Shown here: piece by piece, positions 32,851-40,240 of the stretch
How the letters are laid out: each line of letters opens with the position of its first letter
Position numbering within the stretch: position 1 is the first letter of the stretch
From: DAISJI01 sp964559835
Lineage (GTDB): Bacteria; Acidobacteriota; Terriglobia; Terriglobales; Acidobacteriaceae
NCBI GenBank assembly: GCA_964559835.1
Contig: CAZLJE010000021.1
Coordinates: 1-64,000, forward strand
Length of the DNA stretch: 64,000 nt
Reading direction: 5' to 3'
Made by a program: the position numbers and the translations under genes
The notes under the pieces: model-generated
What the model saw: the letters and a program-made list of their open reading frames with translations, nothing else
The model's database searches: none
What the model was told of the DNA's origin: nothing

Positions 32851-33333
32851 CTACTGGAGCGCCTGCGTGCAGGAAGTGCCGCCATTGGGGTCGTAAAGGA
32901 GGCGCGGGACCTGGTCGCCACAGAAACCGCGGCGACCGGTCTGTCCGAGGATTTGCGGTGTGCCGGTGATCTCGTAAGCGGTTGCGGGCGTGCCGGTTGC
33001 GTTCACGATGGAGAATTGATAGCCGGCTTTCGGACAAGGCTGAGTGGCGCAGCCGAGGACCCAATCGATGAGGCCGGCATGGTTCTGGTCGACGGCGGCG
33101 CCACTGGTCGGGAAGGCAAGCTTGGTCAGGGTGTCGGCGTAGCCGACTTGTGGATAAGCAACCGCATAAGTGGTCTGGGCAGTGGCGATGGTGCGGATGG
33201 AGGCGACGGCGGAGGCCTCGTTCGCCGACATCTTGGAGCGCAGCAGGTTGGGAATGGCCATTGCCGCAAGCGCGAGAATGATGGCGATCACGATCAACAA
33301 TTCAATCAGGGAAAATCCGTCTTGGCGGCGCAT
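32851..33333 (-). CDS. Type IV pilin-like protein
   Basis: The 160-aa protein has a short leader MRRQDG, then FSLIELLIVIAIILALAAMAIP, the standard class III prepilin signal with Glu5. The soluble part has two Cys pairs (GCATQPC, GFCG...SC). The frame extends 19 codons upstream, but the start is set by MRRQDGFSLIE. It is the second pilin-like gene of the window, distinct from that at 7643; no pilus-assembly genes are nearby. Confidence 0.85.
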   Translation of the reverse strand: MRRQDGFSLIELLIVIAIILALAAMAIPNLLRSKMSANEASAVASIRTIATAQTTYAVAYPQVGYADTLTKLAFPTSGAAVDQNHAGLIDWVLGCATQPCPKAGYQFSIVNATGTPATAYEITGTPQILGQTGRRGFCGDQVPRLLYDPNGGTSCTQALQ

Positions 33334-33450
33334 GCAAGGCTCCGAACCGCTTCGTAAGTTTTGTGCAAGTAAGATCTGGCGGGCCAACAATATGCAAAAA
33401 GACTGGGGAATACAACTCGAAGGCGAGAGAAAAAACAGGCGGGGGCACCA

Positions 33451-33482
33451 AAAAGGGGCGGCCTTGAAAGGCGGCCCCTTTC
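33451..33482 (-). terminator. Rho-independent terminator of the YtxH gene
   Basis: On the minus strand AAAGGGGC-C-GCCTT pairs with AAGGC-C-GCCCCTTT around a TC loop, leading into TTTTT. Confidence 0.8.
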
Positions 33483-33503
33483 GGGAAAGCTCGCGCGTAC
33501 CAG

Positions 33504-33761
33504 CTACATGTTGCTGGTGCCGGTGGTGCCGGTACCGGTGCGGCTGGCGCCTTCGGTGCCGGTGGCGGAACGCACCTGGCTGCTGATGGTGCTGACGCCG
33601 CGCTGGATCTTGTCGCGACCCTGCTCAATGGTTTCGCGCGCGGAGTTGGCGAGATCGTTCGCCCGCTCCGACAGCGTGTTGCGAGCCTCTTCGCCGCTCA
33701 TCGGGGCAAACAGAACGCCCAGACCGATGCCCATTCCTAAACCGATCAGAAAAGATTTCAT
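33504..33761 (-). CDS. YtxH-like small membrane protein
   Basis: The 85-aa protein begins MKSFLIGLGMGIGLGVLFAPMSGEEARN, one short Gly-rich membrane helix followed by the GEEARNTLSERA motif of YtxH (general stress) proteins, then a coiled segment and a Gly/Thr-rich tail. AGGAGGG lies about 10 nt before the ATG; a GTG three codons upstream is too close to it. It has its own terminator. Confidence 0.8.
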   Translation of the reverse strand: MKSFLIGLGMGIGLGVLFAPMSGEEARNTLSERANDLANSARETIEQGRDKIQRGVSTISSQVRSATGTEGASRTGTGTTGTSNM

Positions 33762-33840
33762 GGATGTCACTCCCTCCTAGGTCCCGGATATCAAAGATGC
33801 GGGAGCTGGGCGGAAGTTTGTGTGGAAAGCGGAAAAACGG

Positions 33841-33930
33841 AGTGGTCAGTGGTCAGTGTTCAGTGCTCAGTGATCAGCAGGCGGAACTTGGAATTCGAGC
33901 TGATCACTGAAAACTGATCACTGATCACTT
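33841..33930. repeat. Inverted heptamer pair GTGGTCA/GTGATCA
   Basis: Left arm 33841-33878 (GTGGTCA x2, GTGTTCA, GTGCTCA, GTGATCA) and right arm 33899-33930 (TGATCAC, TGAAAAC, TGATCAC, TGATCAC) are inverted. The right arm provides the ddl stop codon TGA. Confidence 0.85.
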
Positions 33931-35097
33931 CGAGTACTGGTTGCGCTTCTTCTCGGCGTGGCGATCGAGGCCGAGTTGGATGAGCCGGTCCAGGAGCACG
34001 GGATACGGCAATCCCGAAGCTGCCCACAATTTCGGATACATGCTGATCGAGGTGAAGCCCGGCATGGTGTTGATCTCATTGACGAAGAGCTTGCCGGTAC
34101 GGGATTCGAGAAGGAAATCGACGCGTCCGAGGCCGGAGCAGTCCACGGCGAGAAAGGCGCGGATAGCGAACTGCTGCACCTGCTTCTGCTGCGCCCGGGT
34201 GAGCTTCGCCGGGATGACGAGCTTCGAGCCTTCGTCCACGTACTTGGCGTTGTAATCGTAGAACTCAGCCGCCGGGACGATCTCGCCCGCGACGGACGCC
34301 TCCGGCTTATCGTTGCCGAGGACCGAACATTCGATTTCGCGGGCGCGGCCCTTTTTCCCGCCCACACCCTGCTCCACGATGAGCTTGCGGTCGAACTTTG
34401 CGGCTTCGTTCATCGCCACATCCAGTTCTTTGCGCTCGCGCACCTTGCTGATCCCGACGGAGCTGCCGAGGTTCGCGGGCTTCACGAACAGCGGGTATTT
34501 CAACGCGGATTCGATGGCGCGGCGGACGCGCTTGGGGTCGGCCTCCCACTGGTTGCGCAAGACGGTGACGTGCTTAACGATCGGCAGTCCAGCGGCTCGG
34601 AACAACTCTTTCATGACCGCTTTGTCCATGCCGGCGGCGGAACCGAGGACGCCGGCGCCGACGTAGGGGATGTCGGCCAATTCGAACAGGCCTTGGATGG
34701 TGCCGTCTTCGCCGAAGGTGCCGTGAAGGACGGGAAAGACGATGTCGACGTCGATAGCGCGGTCGGAGGCGCGGCGATGGGGCGCGTCGCTGGCGAAGGC
34801 CTGTAGTTCGGCGCCCGGGACCGGTGGCACCATGATCGACTCTCCCCTGGCCAGGACGGCGGCGCCGGGGGTGGCGTCGGGATCGCCGGCCCGGAGATGG
34901 CGTTCTTCGTGATGTCCGCGGAGGAGGCGTTCGGCATGGTGGGCGGTCAACCAGCGGCCTTCCTTGGTGATTCCGATGGGAACGACTTCGTACTTGGTCT
35001 TATCGAGGGCCTCGACGACCGACGCCGCAGAGAGCAGCGAGACCTCGTGTTCACCGCTGCGCCCGCCGAAGAGCACGCCGACCCGGAGCTTGGACAT
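33925..35097 (-). CDS. ddl: D-alanine-D-alanine ligase
   Basis: The 390-aa ATP-grasp enzyme makes the D-Ala-D-Ala dipeptide for peptidoglycan. GVLFGGRSGEHEVSL opens the protein; HGTFGEDGTIQGLFE, KPANLGSSVGI and the C-terminal NEINTMPGFT are family signatures. Length is somewhat longer than E. coli DdlB because of an insertion after residue 60 (LLRGHHEERHLRAGD). The stop codon lies in a GTGATCA heptamer. Upstream to 35401 there are only heptamer arrays and an ATCCGTG repeat. Confidence 0.93.
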   Translation of the reverse strand: MSKLRVGVLFGGRSGEHEVSLLSAASVVEALDKTKYEVVPIGITKEGRWLTAHHAERLLRGHHEERHLRAGDPDATPGAAVLARGESIMVPPVPGAELQAFASDAPHRRASDRAIDVDIVFPVLHGTFGEDGTIQGLFELADIPYVGAGVLGSAAGMDKAVMKELFRAAGLPIVKHVTVLRNQWEADPKRVRRAIESALKYPLFVKPANLGSSVGISKVRERKELDVAMNEAAKFDRKLIVEQGVGGKKGRAREIECSVLGNDKPEASVAGEIVPAAEFYDYNAKYVDEGSKLVIPAKLTRAQQKQVQQFAIRAFLAVDCSGLGRVDFLLESRTGKLFVNEINTMPGFTSISMYPKLWAASGLPYPVLLDRLIQLGLDRHAEKKRNQYSK

Positions 35098-35111
35098 GAG
35101 GGGAACAATAG

Positions 35112-35210
35112 CAGTTGCCAGTTGCTGGTTGCTAGTTGTCAGTTGTGGGAAAACGGTCGTTGGTTATTGGTTATTGGTACCTGGTACTTGGTACTTGGTA
35201 CTTGGTAACG
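35112..35210. repeat. Two heptamer arrays, GTTGCCA and TGGTACT
   Basis: 35112-35148 holds GTTGCCA, GTTGCTG, GTTGCTA, GTTGTCA, GTTGTGG; 35157-35210 holds TGGTTAT, TGGTTAT, TGGTACC, TGGTACT x3, TGGTAAC. Both run in the same direction with period 7. Confidence 0.8.
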
Positions 35211-35219
35211 GACGGCGAA

Positions 35220-35401
35220 AAGCCAACCGCGGATCACACGGATGCTCGCGGACCGAGCATATTCAAGAAAATCGGCGAGGATCGGTGAAATCCGTGGTTC
35301 GACTTGGTTTTGCCAACGAAGGCAGTTAATCCATGGGGGTTTGTAACGTCATCGGTTCACGCCCGGATTTATACCGTATCGGCGCTTTTTGAGAAACAAA
35401 C
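35220..35401. repeat. ATCCGTG-type dispersed repeat before the permease
   Basis: CGCGGATCACACGGATGC and GATCGGTGAAATCCGTGG belong to a repeat also seen at about 39994-40056. Nothing else is identifiable; the permease promoter should lie here. Confidence 0.45.
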
Positions 35402-36673
35402 GTGGCCCCTTACCCGTATCCTAGGAGCGTGAGCCTGAAGTCCCGCACCTCGTATTTGAAGGAACCGACGTTTGTGGCGCTGGAAACGCTGCGGACCCAC
35501 AAGCTGCGGTCCTTTCTGATGCTGCTCGGGATCATCCTCTCGGTATCGACCCTGATCCTGGTGGTGGCGCTGATCGAAGGGACGAACCGGTACATCGCCG
35601 ACCGGGTGGCGAACCTCGGGGCCAACGTTTTCATCGTCAACCGTTTCCCCATCATCACCAATGCACAGGACTACGTGAAAGCCTCCCGTCGCAACAAAGA
35701 GATCCACTGGGAAGATTTCGAATACCTGCGCGACAACATGAAACTGCCGCAGGCGGTCGGGGTGGAGACACAGCGGCGCGGCAAGGTCCGGGCGGAAAAT
35801 CAAAATATCGATGACGTCAGCATCGGGGGCGTAACGGCGAATATCGCGGACATGGATGTCGTCGAGCCGCAGGTCGGGCGCTACGTGACCGACGTCGACG
35901 GCGAACATCGCGCCATGGTCGTATTCATCGGGGCCGACATTGCAAACCGGATATTTCCGGGCGTGGACCCCATCGGGAAGATCCTCGACGTCGATGGCCA
36001 CGAGTTTGAAGTGATTGGCAGCGCGAAGCCGCTGGGCACAGTGCTGGGGCAGTCGCGGGACAATTTCGTCAAGATCCCGATCCAGACGTTCCTGAAGGTA
36101 TACGGCGCGAACCGCAGCTTGACGGTGAACGTGCAGTGCGCGGCGGCCGAGACGATGGAGCAGACCAAGGACGAAGCGCGAATGATGATGCGGGCGCTAC
36201 GGCACCTGAAGCCGATGGAGGAAGACAATTTTGGCATCATCGCGTCGGATTCGATCATGAGCCTGTGGAAAGACCTAACCGGGACGCTGGCCGCGAGCAT
36301 GGTCGGCATCGTTTCGGTGTTCCTGGTCATCGGCGGCGTGGTGGTGATGAATGTAATGTTGTCGAGCGTGATCGAACGCACGCGCGAGATCGGCATCCGC
36401 AAGTCGATCGGCGCGACACGCAGCGATATCCTATTGCAGTTCCTGGTGGAGTCGTCGGTGATGACTGCAGTGGGCGGAGCGATAGGTGTGACCATCGCCT
36501 GGGCGGGTTCGCTGATCGTGCGGACGGCGACGTCGGTACCGATGGCGGTGCCGATCTCGGCGGTGATCGTGGCACTGTCGGTATCGACGGCAGTGGGACT
36601 GTTCTTTGGAATCTATCCGGCGCGGAAGGCGGCGAAGCTCGACCCCATCGAGGCGCTGCGATTCGAGACGTAG
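35402..36673 (+). CDS. MacB-type ABC permease
   Basis: The 423-aa protein has an N-terminal span (about 38-60), a large MacB periplasmic core domain (about 65-285) and three C-terminal spans of the FtsX fold (about 300-420), ending KAAKLDPIEALRFET. It is a permease-only MacB relative; its ATPase is not in the window. The second permease, 200 nt downstream, has the same layout, so they may form a heterodimer or be a tandem duplication. The start (GTG 35402) is uncertain; GTG 35429 is an alternative. Confidence 0.85.
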   Translation: MAPYPYPRSVSLKSRTSYLKEPTFVALETLRTHKLRSFLMLLGIILSVSTLILVVALIEGTNRYIADRVANLGANVFIVNRFPIITNAQDYVKASRRNKEIHWEDFEYLRDNMKLPQAVGVETQRRGKVRAENQNIDDVSIGGVTANIADMDVVEPQVGRYVTDVDGEHRAMVVFIGADIANRIFPGVDPIGKILDVDGHEFEVIGSAKPLGTVLGQSRDNFVKIPIQTFLKVYGANRSLTVNVQCAAAETMEQTKDEARMMMRALRHLKPMEEDNFGIIASDSIMSLWKDLTGTLAASMVGIVSVFLVIGGVVVMNVMLSSVIERTREIGIRKSIGATRSDILLQFLVESSVMTAVGGAIGVTIAWAGSLIVRTATSVPMAVPISAVIVALSVSTAVGLFFGIYPARKAAKLDPIEALRFET

Positions 36674-36676
36674 AAG

Positions 36677-36874
36677 AGGGCTTCGGGCGTAGGGCTTCGG
36701 NNNNNNNNNNNNNNNNNNNNNNNNNNNNNNNNNNNNNNNNNNNNNNNNNNNNNNNNNNNNNNNNNNNNNNNNNNNNNNNNNNNNNNNNNNNNNNNNNNNN
36801 AGGGCTTCGGGCGTAGGGCTTCGGGCGTAGGGCTTCGGGCGTAGGGCTCACGGTTCAGGACAGAGGCGTAGGGC
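36677..36874. repeat. GGGCTTC-GGGCGTA heptamer array with assembly gap
   Basis: Alternating GGGCTTC and GGGCGTA heptamers (a 14-bp higher-order unit) occur at 36677-36700 and 36801-36874, on both sides of 100 N. The array begins near the first permease stop codon and ends at the next start codon. The true length is unknown. Confidence 0.85.
36701..36800. other. Assembly gap (100 N)
   Basis: A run of exactly 100 N, a conventional size for an unspecified gap, lies inside the heptamer array. Confidence 0.99.
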
Positions 36875-38158
36875 ATGAACGGTGAAGGTAGAAAACTCGC
36901 ATGGCCGCGCTTCGAGATGGGCGAAAACGCGCGCATGGCATTTCGCACCCTGCGCGAGCACAAGATGCGGTCGCTGCTGACCGTCGTTGGTGTGGTGATC
37001 GGCGTGACCGCACTCATCGCCGTGGGATCGATCGTCGTCGGTCTCGACAAAGACGTCCGCAGCTTCCTGGATGATTACGGCACGAACACGCTGTTTGTGT
37101 TCCGGTGGGACATTGGTTTCAACGCAGGGCGGCGCACAGCGGAAGAACGCATGCGCAAGCCGCTGACGTTGGAAGATGCAATGGCGATCAAGGAAGAGTG
37201 CGCGGATGTCCAAAATGTGACGGTCGAAGCAATGCAGCGCTGGGACCAGCAGCGCCTGCCGGTGAGCGCGCGCTACAAGGGCAACGAAGTCTTCCAGGTG
37301 GAACACAACGGGACGCTGCCGTCGTGGGAGCAGGTGTACAACGCGCACGTGGCGAAAGGGCGCTTCTTCAACGAAGGCGAAAACTTGCACAGGATGGACG
37401 TGGCGGTGATCGGCGCGGATTTGCCGGATGGACTGATGCCGGGAGAGGACCCGCTTGGTAAGCAAGTCCTGGTGGACGGTGTCAGCTACCGGGTTATCGG
37501 CGTGCTGGAGAAGCGCAAGGGGCAGTTCTTCCGCGACGACTCGGCGGACAAGGGTATCTACGTTCCATACAACAGCTATCGCAAGCACCACCCGTCGTAC
37601 GACGAACACTTCATCGGCGTGCAGGCGATGGCGGGACGGAAGTCCGAGGCGGAGGATGAAGTGCGCGGCCTGCTGCGCCGGCGCCGCAATGTTCCGTTCA
37701 ATAAAAAAGACAATTTTGCGGTGTCGTCGGCGGAGGAGATGGCGGCGCAGTTCCGGCAGATCATGGGCGCGATCGGATTGATCACGGTCGTCGTCAGTTC
37801 GATCGGGCTGCTGGTGGGCGGAGTCGGGGTGATGAACATCATGCTGATGTCGGTGACCGAGCGCACGCGCGAGATCGGCGTGCGGAAGGCGATCGGGGCG
37901 AAAAAGCGCGACATCATTCGCCAGTTCCTGACCGAAGCCGTCGCGCTGACCGGGGCGGGAGGCGCGCTGGGAGTGCTGTTCGGTGTCGGGATCAGCGTGC
38001 TGATCAACCTGACGATGCCGAAGCTGCCGTCGAGCGTGCCGCCGTGGGCGATCGTGCTGGGAGTGGGGACGTCGATGTCGGTGGGGCTGTTCTTTGGGCT
38101 GTATCCGGCTTGGAAGGCGGCGAAGCTGGATCCGGTGGATGCGTTGCGGTACGAATAG
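36875..38158 (+). CDS. MacB-type ABC permease
   Basis: The 427-aa protein repeats the layout of its upstream neighbour: N-terminal membrane span (about 36-58), MacB periplasmic core domain, and three C-terminal spans with FtsX signature (GVGVMNIMLMSVTERTREIG), ending KAAKLDPVDALRYE. The sequence is divergent, so the pair is an old duplication. No ATPase is adjacent. The ATG follows directly on a heptamer array, and the stop TAG is the first base triplet of the next array. Confidence 0.87.
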   Translation: MNGEGRKLAWPRFEMGENARMAFRTLREHKMRSLLTVVGVVIGVTALIAVGSIVVGLDKDVRSFLDDYGTNTLFVFRWDIGFNAGRRTAEERMRKPLTLEDAMAIKEECADVQNVTVEAMQRWDQQRLPVSARYKGNEVFQVEHNGTLPSWEQVYNAHVAKGRFFNEGENLHRMDVAVIGADLPDGLMPGEDPLGKQVLVDGVSYRVIGVLEKRKGQFFRDDSADKGIYVPYNSYRKHHPSYDEHFIGVQAMAGRKSEAEDEVRGLLRRRRNVPFNKKDNFAVSSAEEMAAQFRQIMGAIGLITVVVSSIGLLVGGVGVMNIMLMSVTERTREIGVRKAIGAKKRDIIRQFLTEAVALTGAGGALGVLFGVGISVLINLTMPKLPSSVPPWAIVLGVGTSMSVGLFFGLYPAWKAAKLDPVDALRYE

Positions 38159-38687
38159 GGCTCAGGGCTCAGGGCGTAGGGCAAAACAGAGACTGGCACC
38201 ACCGATGTAACACGTCGATGTGAGTCGCATCACATTCCAAAATGATGCCGGAGCTTAACATGCGCGTCGCAGGAGGAGCGCATGCCTGGCACATACGAGG
38301 ACTTGGAAGTTTGGCAACTCGGGATGGAACTTGTGTATGACGTGTACGAGGTAACGAGGCGACACCCATTTCCATCGGATGAGCGATTCGGTCTGATCAG
38401 CCAGATGCGCAGGGCAGCTGTTTCGATCTCGAGCAACATCGCCGAAGGCAAAGGCCGCTCAACCAATAAAGACTTTGCGCTTTTTCTCACCCATGCCCGC
38501 GGATCGCAACAGGAACTCTACACGCAAATATTGATCGCAAGACACCTAGGATTCCTGTCGGCCGCGGACGCTGACCGCCTACTCGAACGAACGGCGCGCA
38601 TCGGCCGCATGTTGCACGGGCTGATCAATTCGACGCAATCTGCACACCCGTGAAGCCTGCGCCCTACGCCCTGAGCCCTACGCCCTA
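38156..38687. repeat. Heptamer-armed cassette with an intact four-helix-bundle gene
   Basis: Left arm 38156-38183 (TAGGGCT, CAGGGCT, CAGGGCG, TAGGGCA) and right arm 38661-38687 (GCCCTAC, GCCCTGA, GCCCTAC, GCCCTAC) are inverted and enclose only the four-helix-bundle gene. The outermost triplets form the stop codons of the permease and of ppa. Confidence 0.85.
38282..38653 (+). CDS. Four-helix-bundle protein (S23/Avd-like)
   Basis: The 123-aa protein shows the whole family pattern: YEDLEVWQLGMEL, GLISQMRRAAVSISSNIAEG, KDFALFLTHARGSQQEL, TQILIARHLGFLS, IGRMLHGLI. Members include intervening-sequence S23 proteins and Avd-like helpers of diversity-generating retroelements; most have no known function. 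No reverse transcriptase is in the window. AGGAGGAGCGC precedes the ATG, so it should be expressed. It stands alone inside an inverted heptamer pair, as does the frameshifted relative at 29132. Confidence 0.85.
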   Translation: MPGTYEDLEVWQLGMELVYDVYEVTRRHPFPSDERFGLISQMRRAAVSISSNIAEGKGRSTNKDFALFLTHARGSQQELYTQILIARHLGFLSAADADRLLERTARIGRMLHGLINSTQSAHP

Positions 38688-39233
38688 CTTTGGATGGAAG
38701 CCTTTTCTTCGCTGGGCGCTGTAGCGGAGGAGGGCATCCTCGATGACGGGGAAGGCTTTGGCGGCGGGCTCGATATCGTTGACCTCGACCTCTTTCCCCT
38801 CCAACTGCTTATAGTCCTGAAAAAAACGACGCAGCATGAGTAGCCGGTGCGCCGGCATTTCGGAAGCTTCCTGATACGAATTGAATTCCGGATCGCCGGT
38901 AGCAACGGCGACGATCTTGTGGTCATACTTGCCGCTGTCGATCATCGTCATCAGGCCGATGGCGCGCGCTTGAATGATGGTCAGCGGAGCGACGGCCTCC
39001 TGGCACAGCACCAGAACGTCGAGCGGGTCATCGTCCTCGGCGAGCGTCTGGGGAATGAAGCCATAGTTGGCGGGGTAATAGACAGCGGAATAGAGGACAC
39101 GGTCGAGCATGATCATGCCGCTCGTTTTATCGAGTTCGTACTTCACGCTGGAACCGAATGGGATCTCAATGATGCCGCGGAATTCGCGCGGCAGTTGATC
39201 GCCGGGGGAAACGTCATGCCAGGGATGGACCAT
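38685..39233 (-). CDS. ppa: Inorganic pyrophosphatase
   Basis: The 182-aa family I enzyme hydrolyses pyrophosphate. The signature D-D-D-P-L-D is at 67-72, and the active-site YPANYGFIPQTL precedes it. The stop codon TAG is part of the heptamer arm. Upstream, an inverted heptamer pair (39275-39357) separates it from the pseudo-receiver gene. Confidence 0.94.
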   Translation of the reverse strand: MVHPWHDVSPGDQLPREFRGIIEIPFGSSVKYELDKTSGMIMLDRVLYSAVYYPANYGFIPQTLAEDDDPLDVLVLCQEAVAPLTIIQARAIGLMTMIDSGKYDHKIVAVATGDPEFNSYQEASEMPAHRLLMLRRFFQDYKQLEGKEVEVNDIEPAAKAFPVIEDALLRYSAQRRKGFHPK

Positions 39234-39274
39234 GTCTGAGACTAGATGTTAGCGCAGTAAGATTGGGTTCGGAA

Positions 39275-39357
39275 ATTGGTGATTGAGTGATTTGTGATTG
39301 GTGATTTGGGTCCGGTCGAGAAGCAATCACTCAATCAAAAATCAATCAATCGCTAAA
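39275..39357. repeat. Inverted heptamer pair GTGATTG
   Basis: Left arm 39275-39308 (TTGGTGA, TTGAGTGA, TTTGTGA, TTGGTGA, TTTGGG) and right arm 39323-39357 (AATCACT, CAATCAA, AAATCAA, TCAATCG) are inverted. Confidence 0.7.
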
Positions 39358-39444
39358 TGAGGAACGGCCGCCAGCGGGGGGAACGCTGGCGGCCTTGGGA
39401 ATCCACAGGCGGGGTGTCAGTCGCCTGTGGTGGGACAACCTGGT

Positions 39445-39840
39445 TTACGCGGCCCGCGCGATACCCTCGCCTCCCCCCACCTCGTCTGATACGCGGCTGC
39501 GCAGCAGGACTTGGATGGTCGGGACGAGCAGGCCGGCGCCGCTGGATTTCTGAATGACGGCATCAACCGTCTCCGGGACGGATGGCAGCGGCATGACTGA
39601 CGAAAGCATGACGATCGGAATCGTCTCGTTGTGATGACGGAAATAGGAAAGCAGGTCGGCAACTTCAATGTCGGGAAGCCGGCGATTGACGATCACGGCG
39701 TCGATGTCGCGGGAGGCATACTGCTTGACGGCGTCGTAGCCATTCGCGGTGGGGATCACGCGAAAACCGGCGTTCGACATCTCGCGCAGTTCATCGAACC
39801 CGAGACTCCATTCGTGGCTGACGCAAAGAATGTTCGTCAT
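39445..39840 (-). CDS. Pseudo-receiver domain protein
   Basis: The 131-aa protein has the response-regulator receiver fold: TNILCVSHEW at the first strand, VKQYASRDIDAVIVNRRLPD, TIPIVMLSSVM and DAVIQKSSGAG at the conserved Lys/Thr-region. The usual phosphorylated Asp is Asn52, and the acidic pair of the first loop is missing, so phosphorylation is unlikely. The reading frame extends far upstream without meaning, so I start at MTNILCVSHE. It stands alone. Confidence 0.72.
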   Translation of the reverse strand: MTNILCVSHEWSLGFDELREMSNAGFRVIPTANGYDAVKQYASRDIDAVIVNRRLPDIEVADLLSYFRHHNETIPIVMLSSVMPLPSVPETVDAVIQKSSGAGLLVPTIQVLLRSRVSDEVGGGEGIARAA

Positions 39841-40240
39841 TTCCGTGACCTCGCTAACACCCAGGAACAGTGCACCGGGCGTGCCAATCGCTAAGCGATT
39901 GAATCTCCGGCGACTCTGGCGGATACCGGGATTCCGGTACATGTACTTCTGTGCTGCGGCGGGAAAATATTCCCCGGACGTGTTAACCAGGGGTTGCCAC
40001 GGATCAACACGGAAAATTGTTGATCCGTGGTCATCCGTGCAGATTCGTGGTTGATCTTTCGGTGTCCGGATTCGGACATCGATTTCCCTTGAGCGGATAG
40101 CCCTGAGCGCGAAACCACGGTTTCGCAATGAGTTAGCGCGGACGGACAATTGCTGTTGATTCATCTGGAAATCTGCAAATCTTGATCTGCGACAACACTC
40201 GACCGATCCCAGATTTCCAGATGAATCAGGGAGAGCTTTC
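39841..40240. other. Divergent regulatory region with ATCCGTG repeat
   Basis: This 400-bp stretch contains CCACGGATCAACA and TGTTGATCCGTGG, a perfect 13-bp inverted pair with an 8-bp spacer (about 39996-40029), and downstream GTGGTCATCCGTGCAGATTCGTGG. A 19-bp inverted repeat closes it (listed separately). No gene seems present. Confidence 0.5.
40157..40228. promoter_or_regulatory. 19-bp perfect inverted repeat before the ADOP permease
   Basis: TGATTCATCTGGAAATCTG (40157-40175) and its exact complement (40210-40228) are separated by 34 bp and end 12 nt before the ADOP permease start. It may be an operator, often bound by PadR regulators in this family, or an RNA hairpin that controls translation. 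Confidence 0.6.
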
